Positions 34,373-43,875 of a stretch of 64,000 bases of DNA are shown one piece after another. The position numbers were made by a program, and so were the translations under genes. Below the pieces are notes generated by a model. That model saw only the letters and a list, made by a program, of their open reading frames with translations, did no database searches and had not been told where the DNA came from. Origin of the DNA: Aliikangiella coralliicola (lineage in GTDB: Bacteria; Pseudomonadota; Gammaproteobacteria; Enterobacterales; Kangiellaceae); NCBI RefSeq assembly GCF_007004725.1, contig NZ_ML660174.1, positions 57,179 to 121,178 of the forward strand, read 5' to 3'. Position 1 is the first letter of the stretch, and each line of letters opens with the position of its first letter.

Positions 34373-36706
34373 ATGAAAAAGTCAGTAATTTGTGCTGCTG
34401 TATGTGCAGCAATTTGGGGTAGTGGTGTTTCTGCGAAAGTGATTCGCGGAGAGGTTAGTAATGCGAGTGGTGAACCTTTGGCAAATGCCGTGTTGGAGGT
34501 TAGAGGAAGCCAAATAAAAGTAAAAACCGACGACAATGGTCAGTTTCAGATTGATTTAGATGTCGGCCGATATACGCTTGATGTAAAAGCAGGAAATCAG
34601 GCGCATTTTCATCAGGAAATTGAAGTTGTCGACGGGCAACAAGCACCAATTTTGATTTCTTTGCAAAGCGAACCCGAACATAAAATTGTTGTAAGAGCCA
34701 ATCCGCTTGAACATACATCGTTAGATATGGCCACGCCAACAGTTATTCTCGCCGGTGAAGAATTGGTGATGAAGCGCGCCGGTACACTCGGCGAAATTCT
34801 TCAGTTTGAACCGGGACTCAGCGTATCTTCTTTTGGTCCTGCTGTTTCACGCCCAGTTATCCGCGGCTTAGCTGGTGATAGAGTGAAAGTCACTAATAAC
34901 CAGATGATCGTGCAAGATGCATCCACGACAAGTGCCGATCACGATGTTGGTATAGAGCCATTACTCGCTGACCAGATCGAAGTAGTCAAAGGACCTGCCA
35001 CTTTGCTATATGGAAGCGGTGCAATTGGCGGAGTCGTTAACGCGACTGACCGTAAGATTAATGCCGACTCTCTCGAGGGAGTGAGTGGCGGAGTCGAAAT
35101 GCGGCTCGGCGATGGTGCCACTGGTGAAGAATCTGTCGTGTTTACTCTTGACGGTGGAAGCAACGGTTGGAACTGGCATATCGACGGATATACTAACTCG
35201 ACCGATGATCTGGAAATTCCGGGCCTTGCAGAGTCAGAAATTCTTCACGAATCGGAGGAGGCTGAAGGTGAACATGAAGAAGAGCACGAAGAAGAGGCTG
35301 TTGGGGTATTAGAAAATAGCGCTGTTGAAACTCAAGGCGGGAGCATTGGAACAACCTTCGTTCGTAGCTGGGGCCATGTTGGTCTCGCTGTAAGTAAAAT
35401 CGATAAAGAGTACGGCGTTCCTGGTCACGCTCATCATGAAGAAGAGCATGAGGAAGGTGAGGAAGAGCACGAAGAAGAAGAACATGAAGAGCACGAAGAA
35501 GAAGCGGTGCTGATCGATATGAAACAGACTCGCTACGATCTACAGGCACAGTTTAATTCACCTATGCCAAATATTGCGCAATTATTTGTGGGCTATGCAT
35601 ACACTGATTATGAACACATGGAAATTGAAGGTGATGAAATAGGTACACATTTTGATAACGAAGCGTGGGAGCTTAAATCTTATATAAAACATGACGCCTG
35701 GAATGACTGGTCTGGTGTATTGGGCATTCAAATCAGCGAAAGAGATTTTGCCGCAATCGGCGAAGAAGCATTTGTTCCGCCATCTGTCACGAAGTCTCGC
35801 GCTTTGTTTATCGTTGAAGAAAAAAATTATGGTGACCTTAAGTGGGAGCTTGGTGCACGCTTTGAGTCGCAATCTATCTCTGTCATGGGAGCGAATGACA
35901 CAGATGAAAGTGGTGTTAGTGCTTCGGTAGGAACGGTTTATTCATTAGGTATTCACAATAAAATAGCGTTTAATTTTTCTCGCGCTATTCGTTTCGCGAG
36001 TGTCGAGGAACTTTATTCTGAAGGCCCGCATATCGCTACTCGTTCATTTGAGATTGGCAACGCAAATTTGGATAAAGAAATTTCAAACAATCTGGATTTT
36101 TCCTACCGGTTTGAAACCGAAAAAGTGAGCGGCGAATTAAACCTTTATTACAATCAGTTTAGTGATTTTATTTATGCGGCTAATGTTGCGGATACTGATC
36201 CCTGTGTTTCCGCAGAAGCATCGACTGAGGCGGCTGAAGAAGAACTTCAACTGGTCTGTTATAAACAGACTGATGCTGATTTTAAAGGTATTGAATTACA
36301 GTTAGAGATCCCACTCGGAAATATTAATGAGCATCAGTTTGCGCTTGGTTTTGTAGGAGATTATGTTGAAGCCAAGTTGGATAGTGGTGGGTATATTCCA
36401 AGAATTCCGCCGGTTAAAGTCGGTGCAGCTTTCCGCTACGATTTTAAAGCGCTTTCTGCCGATTTAAACTGGTTACACTACCAAGATCAAAAGAATGTCA
36501 GTGATAATGAGTTGCCGACAGAGGGATTTGACATTGTTGATTTAGACATCGCGTATCGGCTTCCGTTTGCACAGGACGAATTATTTCTGTTCTTTAAAGG
36601 CAAGAATTTACTCGACGAAGAAGCGCGAGATCATGCCTCTTTCTTAAAGGATCTGGCACCAAGAGTTGGAAGGAATTTTGTTATAGGAGCGCGATATACT
36701 TTTTAG
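34373..36706 (+). CDS. TonB-dependent receptor with His/Glu-rich loops, probably for zinc (ZnuD-like)
   Basis: 777 residues. Signal peptide (MKKSVICAAVCAAIWGSGVSA), a carboxypeptidase-regulatory-like beta domain (~22-105: GEVSNASGEPLANAVLEVRG), a plug domain (TPTVILAGEELVMKRAGTLGEIL ... PVIRGLAGDRVKV ... DQIEVVKGPATLLYGSGAIGGVVN), and a 22-strand barrel ending in VIGARYTF. Two acidic/His-rich stretches are striking: about residues 288-310 and 355-380 (repeats of HEEE/EEH). Such loops are typical of the zinc receptor ZnuD and bind divalent metal at the cell surface. Substrate zinc is therefore likely but nickel or copper cannot be excluded. Regulation by Zur is an inference from a weak site upstream. 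Confidence 0.9.
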   Translation: MKKSVICAAVCAAIWGSGVSAKVIRGEVSNASGEPLANAVLEVRGSQIKVKTDDNGQFQIDLDVGRYTLDVKAGNQAHFHQEIEVVDGQQAPILISLQSEPEHKIVVRANPLEHTSLDMATPTVILAGEELVMKRAGTLGEILQFEPGLSVSSFGPAVSRPVIRGLAGDRVKVTNNQMIVQDASTTSADHDVGIEPLLADQIEVVKGPATLLYGSGAIGGVVNATDRKINADSLEGVSGGVEMRLGDGATGEESVVFTLDGGSNGWNWHIDGYTNSTDDLEIPGLAESEILHESEEAEGEHEEEHEEEAVGVLENSAVETQGGSIGTTFVRSWGHVGLAVSKIDKEYGVPGHAHHEEEHEEGEEEHEEEEHEEHEEEAVLIDMKQTRYDLQAQFNSPMPNIAQLFVGYAYTDYEHMEIEGDEIGTHFDNEAWELKSYIKHDAWNDWSGVLGIQISERDFAAIGEEAFVPPSVTKSRALFIVEEKNYGDLKWELGARFESQSISVMGANDTDESGVSASVGTVYSLGIHNKIAFNFSRAIRFASVEELYSEGPHIATRSFEIGNANLDKEISNNLDFSYRFETEKVSGELNLYYNQFSDFIYAANVADTDPCVSAEASTEAAEEELQLVCYKQTDADFKGIELQLEIPLGNINEHQFALGFVGDYVEAKLDSGGYIPRIPPVKVGAAFRYDFKALSADLNWLHYQDQKNVSDNELPTEGFDIVDLDIAYRLPFAQDELFLFFKGKNLLDEEARDHASFLKDLAPRVGRNFVIGARYTF

Positions 36707-36732
36707 TATTTTCGGATCTCTTTATTGATTGA

Positions 36733-36764
36733 GGTTGCCGTCTGTTTGACGGCAACCCATCTTT
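36733..36764 (+). terminator. Terminator after the TonB receptor
   Basis: GGTTGCCGTC (36733-36742) pairs perfectly with GACGGCAACC (36748-36757), loop TGTTT, followed by CATCTTTT. Confidence 0.85.
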
Positions 36765-36822
36765 TAAATCAATATATTATTAATGAATTTTTTGAGGGAA
36801 TAATCCAGCTGTAAACTGGACG

Positions 36823-37728
36823 TTAAATTGCTTTCACTTGAATTTCGACTGCGTTTGCTTGCTTGTCACTTGATGAAATTTCTGGCTCATCGAAAAGTGT
36901 TTCGGCTTCGCGCTTGACTTGCATGTCATTGGTTAAATCTTGAAATGGAAAAAGATCGCGATCCATTAAGTGTGAAGGCGCTACATTGCTGATTGATTTA
37001 AAAATATTTTCAATTCTTCCGGGAAACTGATTTTCCCAGGATTTAAGCATTTGCTTAATGTTTTTTCTCTGAAGATTTTCCTGAGAGCCACAAAGATTAC
37101 ATGGAATGATAGGGAATTCTTTTAACTCGGCAAACTTAGCTACATCAGATTCCTTGCAATAGGCCAGTGGGCGAATAACGGTATTTTTTCCGTCATCGCT
37201 CAGCAGCTTAGGCGGCATTGATTTCATTTTTCCACCAAAAAACATATTCAGAAAAAGTGTTTCCATAATATCTTCACGATGGTGTCCAAGGGCAATTTTG
37301 GTGATCTTATTTTCTTGTGCCCATGAGTAAATGATACCGCGTCGCAATCTGGAGCAGAGTGAGCAGGTTGTTTTTCCTTCTGGAATTTTTTCACGCACGA
37401 TACTGTAGGTGTCTTCCTCGATAATATGAAATGGGATATTTAACGAAGAGAGATAGTCTGGTAATACGGTTTCGGGAAATCCCGGTTGTTTTTGATCAAG
37501 GTTAACAGCAACAATCTCAAACTGAATTGGCGCACTTTTTTGCAGATTAAGCAAAATTTCCAGCATAGTATAACTATCTTTTCCGCCAGATAAGCAAACC
37601 ATAATCTTGTCGCCGTCTTCGATCATGTTAAAGTCGTCTATGGCGCGACCTACATTTCGTCGTAAACGCTTTTGGAGTTTATTAAACTCTGTCTTGTTTT
37701 TTCTATCGATGGATAGTATATCACTCAT
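36823..37728 (-). CDS. ttcA: tRNA 2-thiocytidine(32) synthetase TtcA
   Basis: 301 residues. TtcA uses ATP, a 4Fe-4S cluster and a sulfur donor to thiolate C32 of certain tRNAs. The PP-loop [10 protein letters not shown] is at ~49-58. Two CxxC pairs that hold the cluster are visible: TTCSLCSR (~119-126) and IPCNLCGS (~210-217). [26 protein letters not shown] is a family signature. Length matches E. coli TtcA (311). Transcribed divergently from the SpmAB-like gene. Confidence 0.96.
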   Translation of the reverse strand: MSDILSIDRKNKTEFNKLQKRLRRNVGRAIDDFNMIEDGDKIMVCLSGGKDSYTMLEILLNLQKSAPIQFEIVAVNLDQKQPGFPETVLPDYLSSLNIPFHIIEEDTYSIVREKIPEGKTTCSLCSRLRRGIIYSWAQENKITKIALGHHREDIMETLFLNMFFGGKMKSMPPKLLSDDGKNTVIRPLAYCKESDVAKFAELKEFPIIPCNLCGSQENLQRKNIKQMLKSWENQFPGRIENIFKSISNVAPSHLMDRDLFPFQDLTNDMQVKREAETLFDEPEISSSDKQANAVEIQVKAI

Positions 37729-38006
37729 TGCTAATATAACCGGATGCTGCGCAGGTAAACCCTTTTACAGGTTAACTCAATAATCAATTGGTGGGGGATT
37801 ATACAAAAATAAGGTTCGGGACAATAGCAAATTGTGTGATTGACCTTCAAACACGCTGCTATTTAAGGGATTACGGTAAGTTTGATTGCTCAATATCTTA
37901 TTGATCAAAAGAAATTAAATAAACGGCTTTAATTGAATTTGTCCGTTTGAGTGCGTACTATCAAACGCAGTTGGCGTTAATCAACCTTAAAAAACAACAA
38001 TTTATA

Positions 38007-39239
38007 ATGCTTAATAGACTTTGGCTTAGCTTTTTTCTGGTTTCCTTTATTGCTTGTCTTTACCACTGGCTAATTCTAGGCGATATCGCCGTTTTCAATT
38101 CGGTGGTTGAAAGTATATTTTCAATGGCAAAACTGAGTGTTGATATTGCGATCGGACTGATTGGCGTTTTGGCTTTTTGGTGTGGCATTCTTAAATTAGC
38201 GGAACACTCGGGATTGGCAAACGGTTTATCAAGAATATTGTCTCCCTTGTTTAATCGGTTAATGCCTGAAGTTCCTAAGGGACATCCTGCACTGGGATAC
38301 GTCACAATGAATATGGCCTCTAACATGTTAGGGCTTGATAATGCCGCTACGCCGATGGGGATCAGGGCGATGCAAAGTTTGCAAGAAATTAACCCTAACA
38401 AACAGGCGGCCAGTAACGCGCAGATATTGTTCCTGGTTTTAAATACTTCTTCAGTTACCATTTTTCCGATTACTATTATTATGTACCGTTTTCAGCAGGG
38501 AGCGGTGTCGCCTGCAGAAGTGTTTTTGCCGATTTTACTTGCCACTATTGTTTCCAGCACCGTGGGCCTTTTAGCGGTTGCATTGATTCAAAAAATTAAC
38601 TTATTTAACCGGGTTATTGGCGCTTATTTTGCCGCGTTAATCGTATTTATTGGTTCGCTTTTCTGGGGATTGAGCAGCTTACCGTCAGAAAAATTAGCTG
38701 AACTCTCAGCCGGTGTTGGTAATGGGCTATTGTTTAGCGCAATTGTCGCCATTTTATTAATGGCCTACATCCGTAAGATTGCCGTTTATGATGGGTTTAT
38801 CGAAGGCGCTAAAGAGGGTTTCGATATCGCGGTGCGCATTATTCCTTATATGGTTGCTATGTTGGTAGCGATTGGGGTATTGCGGGCATCGGGTGTGTTA
38901 GAAGTTGTGATAGAAGCTGTCAGCTGGATATTTGTTTTCTTTGGTATTGATACCGGTTTTATTGAAGCACTACCTACGGCTATTATGAAACCATTCAGTG
39001 GTAGCGGGGCCAGGGCGATGATGTTAGAAACGATGTCAACCCATGGTGTCGATTCTTTTGTCGGCAAATTGGCCGCGGTTATGCAGGGAAGTACTGAGAC
39101 AACTTTCTATGTATTAACGGTTTATTTTGGCGCTGTCGGTATTAAAAGAGTTCGCCATGCTATCGGTTGTGGGTTGCTCGCTGATCTTGCGGGAATTATC
39201 GCTGCCATTTTGGTGAGTTACTGGTTTTTTGCGAGTTAA
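38007..39239 (+). CDS. Nucleoside-recognition (Gate) domain membrane protein, SpmA-SpmB-like
   Basis: About 410 residues from ATG 38007; an in-frame TTG at 37947 would add a 20-residue extension with no ribosome site. Opening LNRLWLSFFLVSFIACLYHW is the typical start of this family. Two homologous Gate/nucleoside-recognition halves are visible: residues ~45-190 with NMLGLDNAATPMGIRAMQSLQEINP and LNTSSVTIFPITIIMYR (SpmA-like), and ~270-410 with GFDIAVRIIPYMVAMLVAIGVLRASG and FSGSGARAMMLETMSTHGVDSFVGKLAAVMQGSTETTFYVLTVYFGAVG (SpmB-like). In sporulators these are separate genes; in Gram-negatives the fused protein is a transporter of unknown substrate. Confidence 0.88.
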   Translation: MLNRLWLSFFLVSFIACLYHWLILGDIAVFNSVVESIFSMAKLSVDIAIGLIGVLAFWCGILKLAEHSGLANGLSRILSPLFNRLMPEVPKGHPALGYVTMNMASNMLGLDNAATPMGIRAMQSLQEINPNKQAASNAQILFLVLNTSSVTIFPITIIMYRFQQGAVSPAEVFLPILLATIVSSTVGLLAVALIQKINLFNRVIGAYFAALIVFIGSLFWGLSSLPSEKLAELSAGVGNGLLFSAIVAILLMAYIRKIAVYDGFIEGAKEGFDIAVRIIPYMVAMLVAIGVLRASGVLEVVIEAVSWIFVFFGIDTGFIEALPTAIMKPFSGSGARAMMLETMSTHGVDSFVGKLAAVMQGSTETTFYVLTVYFGAVGIKRVRHAIGCGLLADLAGIIAAILVSYWFFAS

Positions 39240-39811
39240 AGGGAAGATTAATAATAATTAGGGACGCTAAACAACTCCTTGCATTTGGTTAATTTCTTAT
39301 CATCTATTTTTGCAATATTAAACCAACTTTTTACTCCTTTTTTTGGATTATAGTCTAGACTTTGTGAGCCAAATTGTCGCTTTTCTATGACATGTAAGTG
39401 GGTACTTTACGTTGAATCAGTCGTAATTCCTAACAACCGCCAATTTTAGTCATATTTTTGTCATCTGGAACATTTTTGGGGTAACGTGTCAACAAAAATC
39501 CACAGAAAATTTTTCGATGTTTTGTTGCGCTCTGCACAAATAAAATACAGCGTCGGTAACTTGCTGATTTTCCTAAAAAATATCGTAAGTTATTGATTTT
39601 TAAAAGATTTAAAAATGCTGGTTAAAATATAGCCAATTTATTACAGGGTAAGTAATAATGCGGGATTGCAGCAGTTTTATAATTCTTTTCCCCAAAGTTA
39701 TCCACAGATTTTGTGGAATACTTTAAACACTTGTTTTCTCTAAAAAAGTTACTTATTTTTGACATAATTCTTGCCAATTATCTCAAATTGTGTTCTCAAT
39801 TTACGGTCAAA
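39240..39811. other. Long AT-rich intergenic gap with DnaA-box-like sites
   Basis: 572 bases between convergent genes, with no gene supported. A perfect DnaA box TTATCCACA is at 39698-39706, forming an imperfect palindrome with TGTGGA at 39712-39717, and AAATCCACA is at 39496-39504. No GC-rich terminator was seen. Whether it binds DnaA is unknown. Confidence 0.5.
39698..39717 (+). promoter_or_regulatory. Consensus DnaA box within a palindrome
   Basis: TTATCCACA is the E. coli-type high-affinity DnaA box; TCCACA pairs with TGTGGA six bases later. It is intergenic and isolated, not within a recognisable origin (no dnaA, dnaN, gidA or rpmH nearby). It could be a titration or reactivation site or chance. 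Confidence 0.45.
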
Positions 39812-40405
39812 CTACAGTTTTGTTGCGGAAGATACAGTATAGGTTTTTCCTTGCTTCACTTTTTTGTAGTTATTGAACACTTCATTGAAGGTTCTTTTAC
39901 AAAAATGGCGTAATCCATTGACTGTGACTACCACAAATTGACCGCCGGGTTTAAGGTGGTGAAATGCGTCGTATAAAAACAGGTAGAGCATCTCATTACC
40001 GACTTTTGCGGGTATGTTTGACACTATCAGATCAAATTTCTCATCGTTTAGTGCCGAAAAACCGTTACTGAGCATTGCATTGGCATTGTCTGTTTTGTTG
40101 AGCGCTATGTTTTGCTTAGCGTGTTCTATTGCGACGAAATCCTTATCAAGCAATAGGGTTTTTCCACCACTTGCTTTCCGAGCCATCCAAATGCCGATAG
40201 GACCATACCCACAACCCAGATCAAGGCAGTCATATTCTGGCTTAACTTCCAGATAGTTAAGTAAAAGCCGAGTGCCTTCATCGATTTCTTTGGGGGAAAA
40301 CACGCCGAAGCTTGTTTCAAATACCAGATCTTCGCCACAAATCTGAGCGGACACTTTAAGTGGTTGGCGTATTTTTGCAGCTTCGGGTAGTGGTGAGGGG
40401 CACAT
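39812..40405 (-). CDS. Class I SAM-dependent methyltransferase, MTS/RsmC-like
   Basis: 197 residues. A single methyltransferase-small domain: DLGCGYGPIGIWMAR (~59-73) is the SAM-binding loop, LLLDKDFVAIEHAKQNI follows, and SNIPAKVGNEMLYLFLYDAF holds the usual catalytic NxP. The preceding ETSFGVFSPKEIDEGTRLLL is the typical lead-in (…GVFSxxxxDxGTxLLL) of RsmC-type enzymes that methylate guanine N2 in 16S rRNA. It lacks the N-terminal domain of E. coli RsmC, resembling the short YbxB-like forms. RNA target is inferred from family only. Confidence 0.85.
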   Translation of the reverse strand: MCPSPLPEAAKIRQPLKVSAQICGEDLVFETSFGVFSPKEIDEGTRLLLNYLEVKPEYDCLDLGCGYGPIGIWMARKASGGKTLLLDKDFVAIEHAKQNIALNKTDNANAMLSNGFSALNDEKFDLIVSNIPAKVGNEMLYLFLYDAFHHLKPGGQFVVVTVNGLRHFCKRTFNEVFNNYKKVKQGKTYTVSSATKL

Positions 40406-40501
40406 TATCTATTTCTCAGTTTTAAATGATCAGGTTGATTGTGGGCGGCTATTATATGATAAAATTCAACTTATTGGTTCAAATTTGGGATGAGGATTTT
40501 T

Positions 40502-40828
40502 GTGGAGAACAAACCAGTGTTTCGTGTGGTTTTCATTAACAATGGAAAAACCTATGAAGTATACGCGAATAGCGTCCATCAGGGGCATTTGTATGGATTC
40601 GTTGAAGTAGAAGAGCTTTTGTTTGATGAGCGCTCAGGCTTGGTTGTTGATCCCGCAGAAGAAAAACTGAAAGCGGAATTTGAAGGTGTTAGCCGTACTA
40701 ATATACCACTGCATTCGGTGATTCGCATTGATGAAGTTGAAAAACAGGGCACCGCCAAAATCAGTGAACTAAAAGGCGATGTTGTCACGGCTTTTCCGCT
40801 GCCCAGACCTGATAAAACCAAGGGTTGA
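40502..40828 (+). CDS. DUF1820-family protein
   Basis: 108 residues. The sequence [36 protein letters not shown] and [40 protein letters not shown] is the DUF1820 family, small cytoplasmic proteins of unknown function in gammaproteobacteria. I chose GTG 40502 because GAGG lies six bases upstream and the family begins close to KPVFRV; ATG 40490 in frame is the alternative. It overlaps or abuts queF, so the two are co-translated. Confidence 0.88.
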   Translation: MENKPVFRVVFINNGKTYEVYANSVHQGHLYGFVEVEELLFDERSGLVVDPAEEKLKAEFEGVSRTNIPLHSVIRIDEVEKQGTAKISELKGDVVTAFPLPRPDKTKG

Positions 40829-40830
40829 CA

Positions 40831-41649
40831 GTGGTGACTGAAAATCCATTAGGCAAACCCACCCTGTATATTAGCCAGTATTCGCCTGAGCTATTGTTTC
40901 CGATCCCTCGTAGTGAAAAACGTGATGAATTAGATTCGCGATTTTTACAGTTTAATGGTGAAGATGTTTGGAACGCCTATGAAATAAGCTGGCTTAACCC
41001 TAAGGGATTGCCGCAAGTCGCAATCGCCGAGTTTCGGGTGAGTGCTGGTAGTGAATTTATTGTTGAGTCCAAGTCTTTCAAACTGTATTTGAATTCGTTT
41101 AATCAGACGTCCTTTGAAAGTAGTGAGAAAGTTGCCGCGATTCTTACCACCGATTTGAGTCGTGCGACTGGAAAACCAGTATCGGTGAAACTGTGCAGTC
41201 CTCAGGAATTTGACCTGTTTGCTGTGTCTGAGTTTAACGGCGAGTTAATCGATCATCAGGATATTGAAATAGACAACTATGATTATCAGCCGGAGTTGCT
41301 GATTAATGCTTGTCGGCCTGATAGTTTGGTTGAAGAAACGCTGGTCAGCCATCTGCTAAAAAGTAATTGTCTTATCACCAGCCAGCCTGACTGGGCTTCA
41401 ATTCAGATCAGATATTTTGGCCCACAAATCGATCGCGCAAAATTACTGGCTTACCTGGTTTCTTTTCGCTCCCACAATGAGTTCCATGAGCAATGTGTCG
41501 AAAGAATATTTTGTGACTTAAAGAAATTTTGCGAGCCACAGAAGCTGTCTGTTTATGCGAGATATACAAGGCGCGGCGGGTTGGATATTAATCCCTGGAG
41601 AAGTGACTTCGAAGTAAAGATGACAAACACTCGCTTGGCCAGACAGTGA
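40831..41649 (+). CDS. queF: NADPH-dependent 7-cyano-7-deazaguanine reductase QueF
   Basis: 272 residues, the long (two-domain, E. coli-type) QueF. It reduces preQ0 nitrile to preQ1 amine in queuosine synthesis. The N-terminal half has the QueF motif [15 protein letters not shown] (~88-102); the C-terminal catalytic half has the nucleophile Cys in [19 protein letters not shown] and [11 protein letters not shown]. Substrate-binding SFR and NPWRSDF are present near the end. Likely starts GTG 40831 (AGGG six bases upstream); TTG 40825 and GTG 40834 are alternatives. Coupled to DUF1820. No preQ1 riboswitch seen. Confidence 0.95.
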   Translation: MVTENPLGKPTLYISQYSPELLFPIPRSEKRDELDSRFLQFNGEDVWNAYEISWLNPKGLPQVAIAEFRVSAGSEFIVESKSFKLYLNSFNQTSFESSEKVAAILTTDLSRATGKPVSVKLCSPQEFDLFAVSEFNGELIDHQDIEIDNYDYQPELLINACRPDSLVEETLVSHLLKSNCLITSQPDWASIQIRYFGPQIDRAKLLAYLVSFRSHNEFHEQCVERIFCDLKKFCEPQKLSVYARYTRRGGLDINPWRSDFEVKMTNTRLARQ

Positions 41650-41664
41650 GTTTGTCATTCACAG

Positions 41665-42084
41665 CTAATTGTCCAGTTCTTGCACAGCAAGCTTAACAAA
41701 GTCGCTGGAAGTCACTACGCCCGCCAATTTGCCTTCACTTTCAATGGCGATACAGCCACTTCTTTGTTCAAGTAAGCTCTTTGCGACCGGTAGAAGCTCA
41801 GTAGATATGTCAAAAACGGCAGGGGAGTCGTCCATTATTGAGGCAACATCCATTGATTTCTCGGTGTGTTCAAGTTGCTCAAAGCCTCTTTGATTGATCA
41901 CCTTGATCGCGTGGGCCAACACCGCTTTTTGGCTAACCATTCCAATTAACTTCCCAGAACTTGCGTCTTTCACGGGTAAGTGACGGACCTTTTTTTCTGC
42001 CATAAGCATTCTGGCTTTATTGATATTTGAGTGCTGAGAAACAAACACAGGATTAGGGGTCATAATGCTTTCAATACTGGCCAT
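41665..42084 (-). CDS. CBS-pair domain protein
   Basis: 139 residues, made of two CBS motifs: IESIMTPNPVFVSQHSNINKARMLMAEKKVRHLPVKD and the second ending SRSGCIAIESEGKLAGVVTSSDFVKLA-like sequence (EQRSGCIAIESEGKLAGVV). Stand-alone CBS pairs bind adenosine nucleotides and act as energy sensors or regulators; the partner is not identifiable here. Start 42084 has GGAAG six bases upstream; 15 further in-frame codons upstream are unlikely to be used. Convergent with queF, 15 bases apart. Confidence 0.85.
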   Translation of the reverse strand: MASIESIMTPNPVFVSQHSNINKARMLMAEKKVRHLPVKDASSGKLIGMVSQKAVLAHAIKVINQRGFEQLEHTEKSMDVASIMDDSPAVFDISTELLPVAKSLLEQRSGCIAIESEGKLAGVVTSSDFVKLAVQELDN

Positions 42085-42157
42085 ATCTATTACTTCCAAG
42101 ACTATTAGATATTTTTGAGTATAGACCAAAATTTTGGCGTCAAACCAGGAGATAGCT

Positions 42158-42304
42158 ATGCAGGTGCTGTTCGAGTTGGCAGTAGAGGGAGGGTCGTACG
42201 TAACTTTGGCGATGATTGTTAGTGTTGTTTTAAGTGATAGTTCTAATAAAATGGTTTACCTCGAATTTCAACGAGTGCAATTGAAGATAAACCTGATTAG
42301 TTAG
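42158..42304 (+). CDS. Possible small protein (48 aa), hypothetical
   Basis: A 48-codon frame in the gap upstream of the CBS gene, reading away from it. It is supported mainly by a strong ribosome site, AGGAG at 42147-42151, six bases before the ATG. The product begins MQVLFELAVEGGSYVTLAM and includes a short hydrophobic segment (VTLAMIVSVVL); no family recognised. No independent evidence of coding, so it may be fortuitous. Confidence 0.3.
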   Translation: MQVLFELAVEGGSYVTLAMIVSVVLSDSSNKMVYLEFQRVQLKINLIS

Positions 42305-42432
42305 ATTGTAGTAATGCCCAGGTTAGCTCAGACTAGGCTGAGCTAATTAAGAGGTTCTCATACCTCCCTCGAAATCGTTAGGGCTAAGAATACTTTATAG
42401 CGATCGCGCAGGGCAGTAGGTCACAATTGCAA
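42305..42432. other. Hairpin-bearing gap downstream of yfcC
   Basis: Contains a perfect nine-base stem TTAGCTCAG (42323-42331) / CTGAGCTAA (42338-42346) with loop ACTAGG, and a smaller one GAGGT (42351-42355) / ACCTC (42362-42366). Neither has a T tail on the minus strand, so they are not clear terminators for yfcC. Confidence 0.5.
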
Positions 42433-43809
42433 TTATTGATATCCAATTAATACTGCGATTATCAGAGCTAAACTACCGGCGACAAAAAGTTTCAGTATTA
42501 ACGGTGCAATAAATTTAAACCAACGACCATAAGGAATTCCGCACATTCCAAGAATACCCATTAGCACCGCGTTAGTTGGCACAACCATGTTCATAAAGCC
42601 GTCACCCATTTGATAAGCTAACACCGCAACCTGGCGTGATACACCAACCAGATCGGAAATGGGAGCCATGATTGGCATTGTTACATAAGCCTGACCTGAG
42701 CCTGATGGAATGAAAAAATTAAGCAGACTTTGAATTAAAAGCATGCCCACAGCTGAAAATTCAGCGCCAACTTCGCTTAACGGGGTTGCGAGCCCATTAA
42801 CCACTGTGTGCAATACTTGTGCGTCAGATAGTAATAACTCGATACTACGAGCAAAACCGATAAGCAGTGCGGTACCTGTCAACTCTGCTGCACCTTGAGT
42901 AAAAGTTTTTGCCGCATCATCAAATTTTTGGCCCGCGATCAAACTGATGATAATTGCGAGTACAAAAAACATGGCACCCAATTCAATGAAGTACCAATGA
43001 TATTTAGCAATGCCAACGACCATGACAACCAGAGCGACAAAAGTTAATGCGACGATTGCCAGCTTTCTTCTATCCAATTGTGGATAGTTGGTCACTTCAG
43101 GTGGTTGGGCTTCAGGTACATCATAAACAAGACTTGCTGATGGGGTTTGGCGAACTTTACTGGCATATTTCCACAGATGGTGAAAACCAATTAACATAAA
43201 GGGAATAAAAATAATGAGCCGATAAGCCCAACCTGATGTTGGTGGAATTTCTGCCACACCTTGTGCGACTAAAACCGTAAATGGATTTAGAATTGCAGTT
43301 CCATACCCGACACCATAGCCAATCACCATGGAGCCTACTGCAGATACCGTATCCATTTTTAATGAAATGCATAGTGTAATTAATATCAAGACCAGCGGAA
43401 TATATTCTTCAGCCATGCCTATCGTTGAAGAACCAACCATGAAAGCTGCTGTGCTCATAAATAATAATAAGGCCGGTCTGTGAGAAAATCGTTTTAATAT
43501 TTTCCCTAAAACCGCATCGATTGCGCCGGTTGATCTTAAAACGGCGATTGAGCCACCAATTAAAAACAGGAAGAAGATGATCCCCTGGGCTTCTCCCAAC
43601 GCTCTTGGAATGACTGTAAATAAGTTCCAGATAGGCAAATTAACATCTGTTTCACTAACCTGGTATGTGCCTGGCACAACGGTTTTATTACCGCTCTCAC
43701 TAGTGGCCATCTCAAAGTTGCCTGATGGCAATACCCAAGTTAGGAGGTAGGCAAAAATCATCATTAAGAAGAGCAAAACTAAGGTATGTGGGACTTTAAA
43801 TGACTTCAT
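42433..43809 (-). CDS. yfcC: YfcC-family membrane transporter
   Basis: 458 residues with about 11-12 membrane helices. It belongs to the YfcC (C4-dicarboxylate anaerobic carrier-like/arginine-ornithine antiporter-like) group of the ion transporter superfamily: start KVPHTLVLLFLMMIFAYLLTWVLPSGNFE, middle FMVGSSTIGMAEEYIPLVLILITLC, and C-terminal FFIPSGSGQAYVTMPIMAPISDLVGVSRQVAVLAYQMGDGFMN are family landmarks. Substrate is not established; amino acids or peptides are likely given the peptide transporter next door in the same direction (107 bases, with a terminator in between). Confidence 0.88.
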   Translation of the reverse strand: MKSFKVPHTLVLLFLMMIFAYLLTWVLPSGNFEMATSESGNKTVVPGTYQVSETDVNLPIWNLFTVIPRALGEAQGIIFFLFLIGGSIAVLRSTGAIDAVLGKILKRFSHRPALLLFMSTAAFMVGSSTIGMAEEYIPLVLILITLCISLKMDTVSAVGSMVIGYGVGYGTAILNPFTVLVAQGVAEIPPTSGWAYRLIIFIPFMLIGFHHLWKYASKVRQTPSASLVYDVPEAQPPEVTNYPQLDRRKLAIVALTFVALVVMVVGIAKYHWYFIELGAMFFVLAIIISLIAGQKFDDAAKTFTQGAAELTGTALLIGFARSIELLLSDAQVLHTVVNGLATPLSEVGAEFSAVGMLLIQSLLNFFIPSGSGQAYVTMPIMAPISDLVGVSRQVAVLAYQMGDGFMNMVVPTNAVLMGILGMCGIPYGRWFKFIAPLILKLFVAGSLALIIAVLIGYQ

Positions 43810-43875
43810 TTTAATTCCAAAAGATATGTCTAAAATTTAACTGGAAATCGATTATTTGTGTCTATTTTCAAATAT

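Noticed and set aside
35193..35549. Leu/Arg/His-rich minus-strand frame inside the TonB receptor gene
   Set aside because: It is the antisense of the His/Glu repeat region; the composition is a by-product of the GAA/CAT repeats.
37947..38006. N-terminal extension of the SpmAB-like protein from a TTG codon
   Set aside because: The family starts at LNRLWL and there is no ribosome site for the TTG.
39713..39913. 66-codon plus-strand frame overlapping the methyltransferase 3' end
   Set aside because: Its second half is antisense to a clear gene and the first half is AT-rich spacer; no ribosome site.
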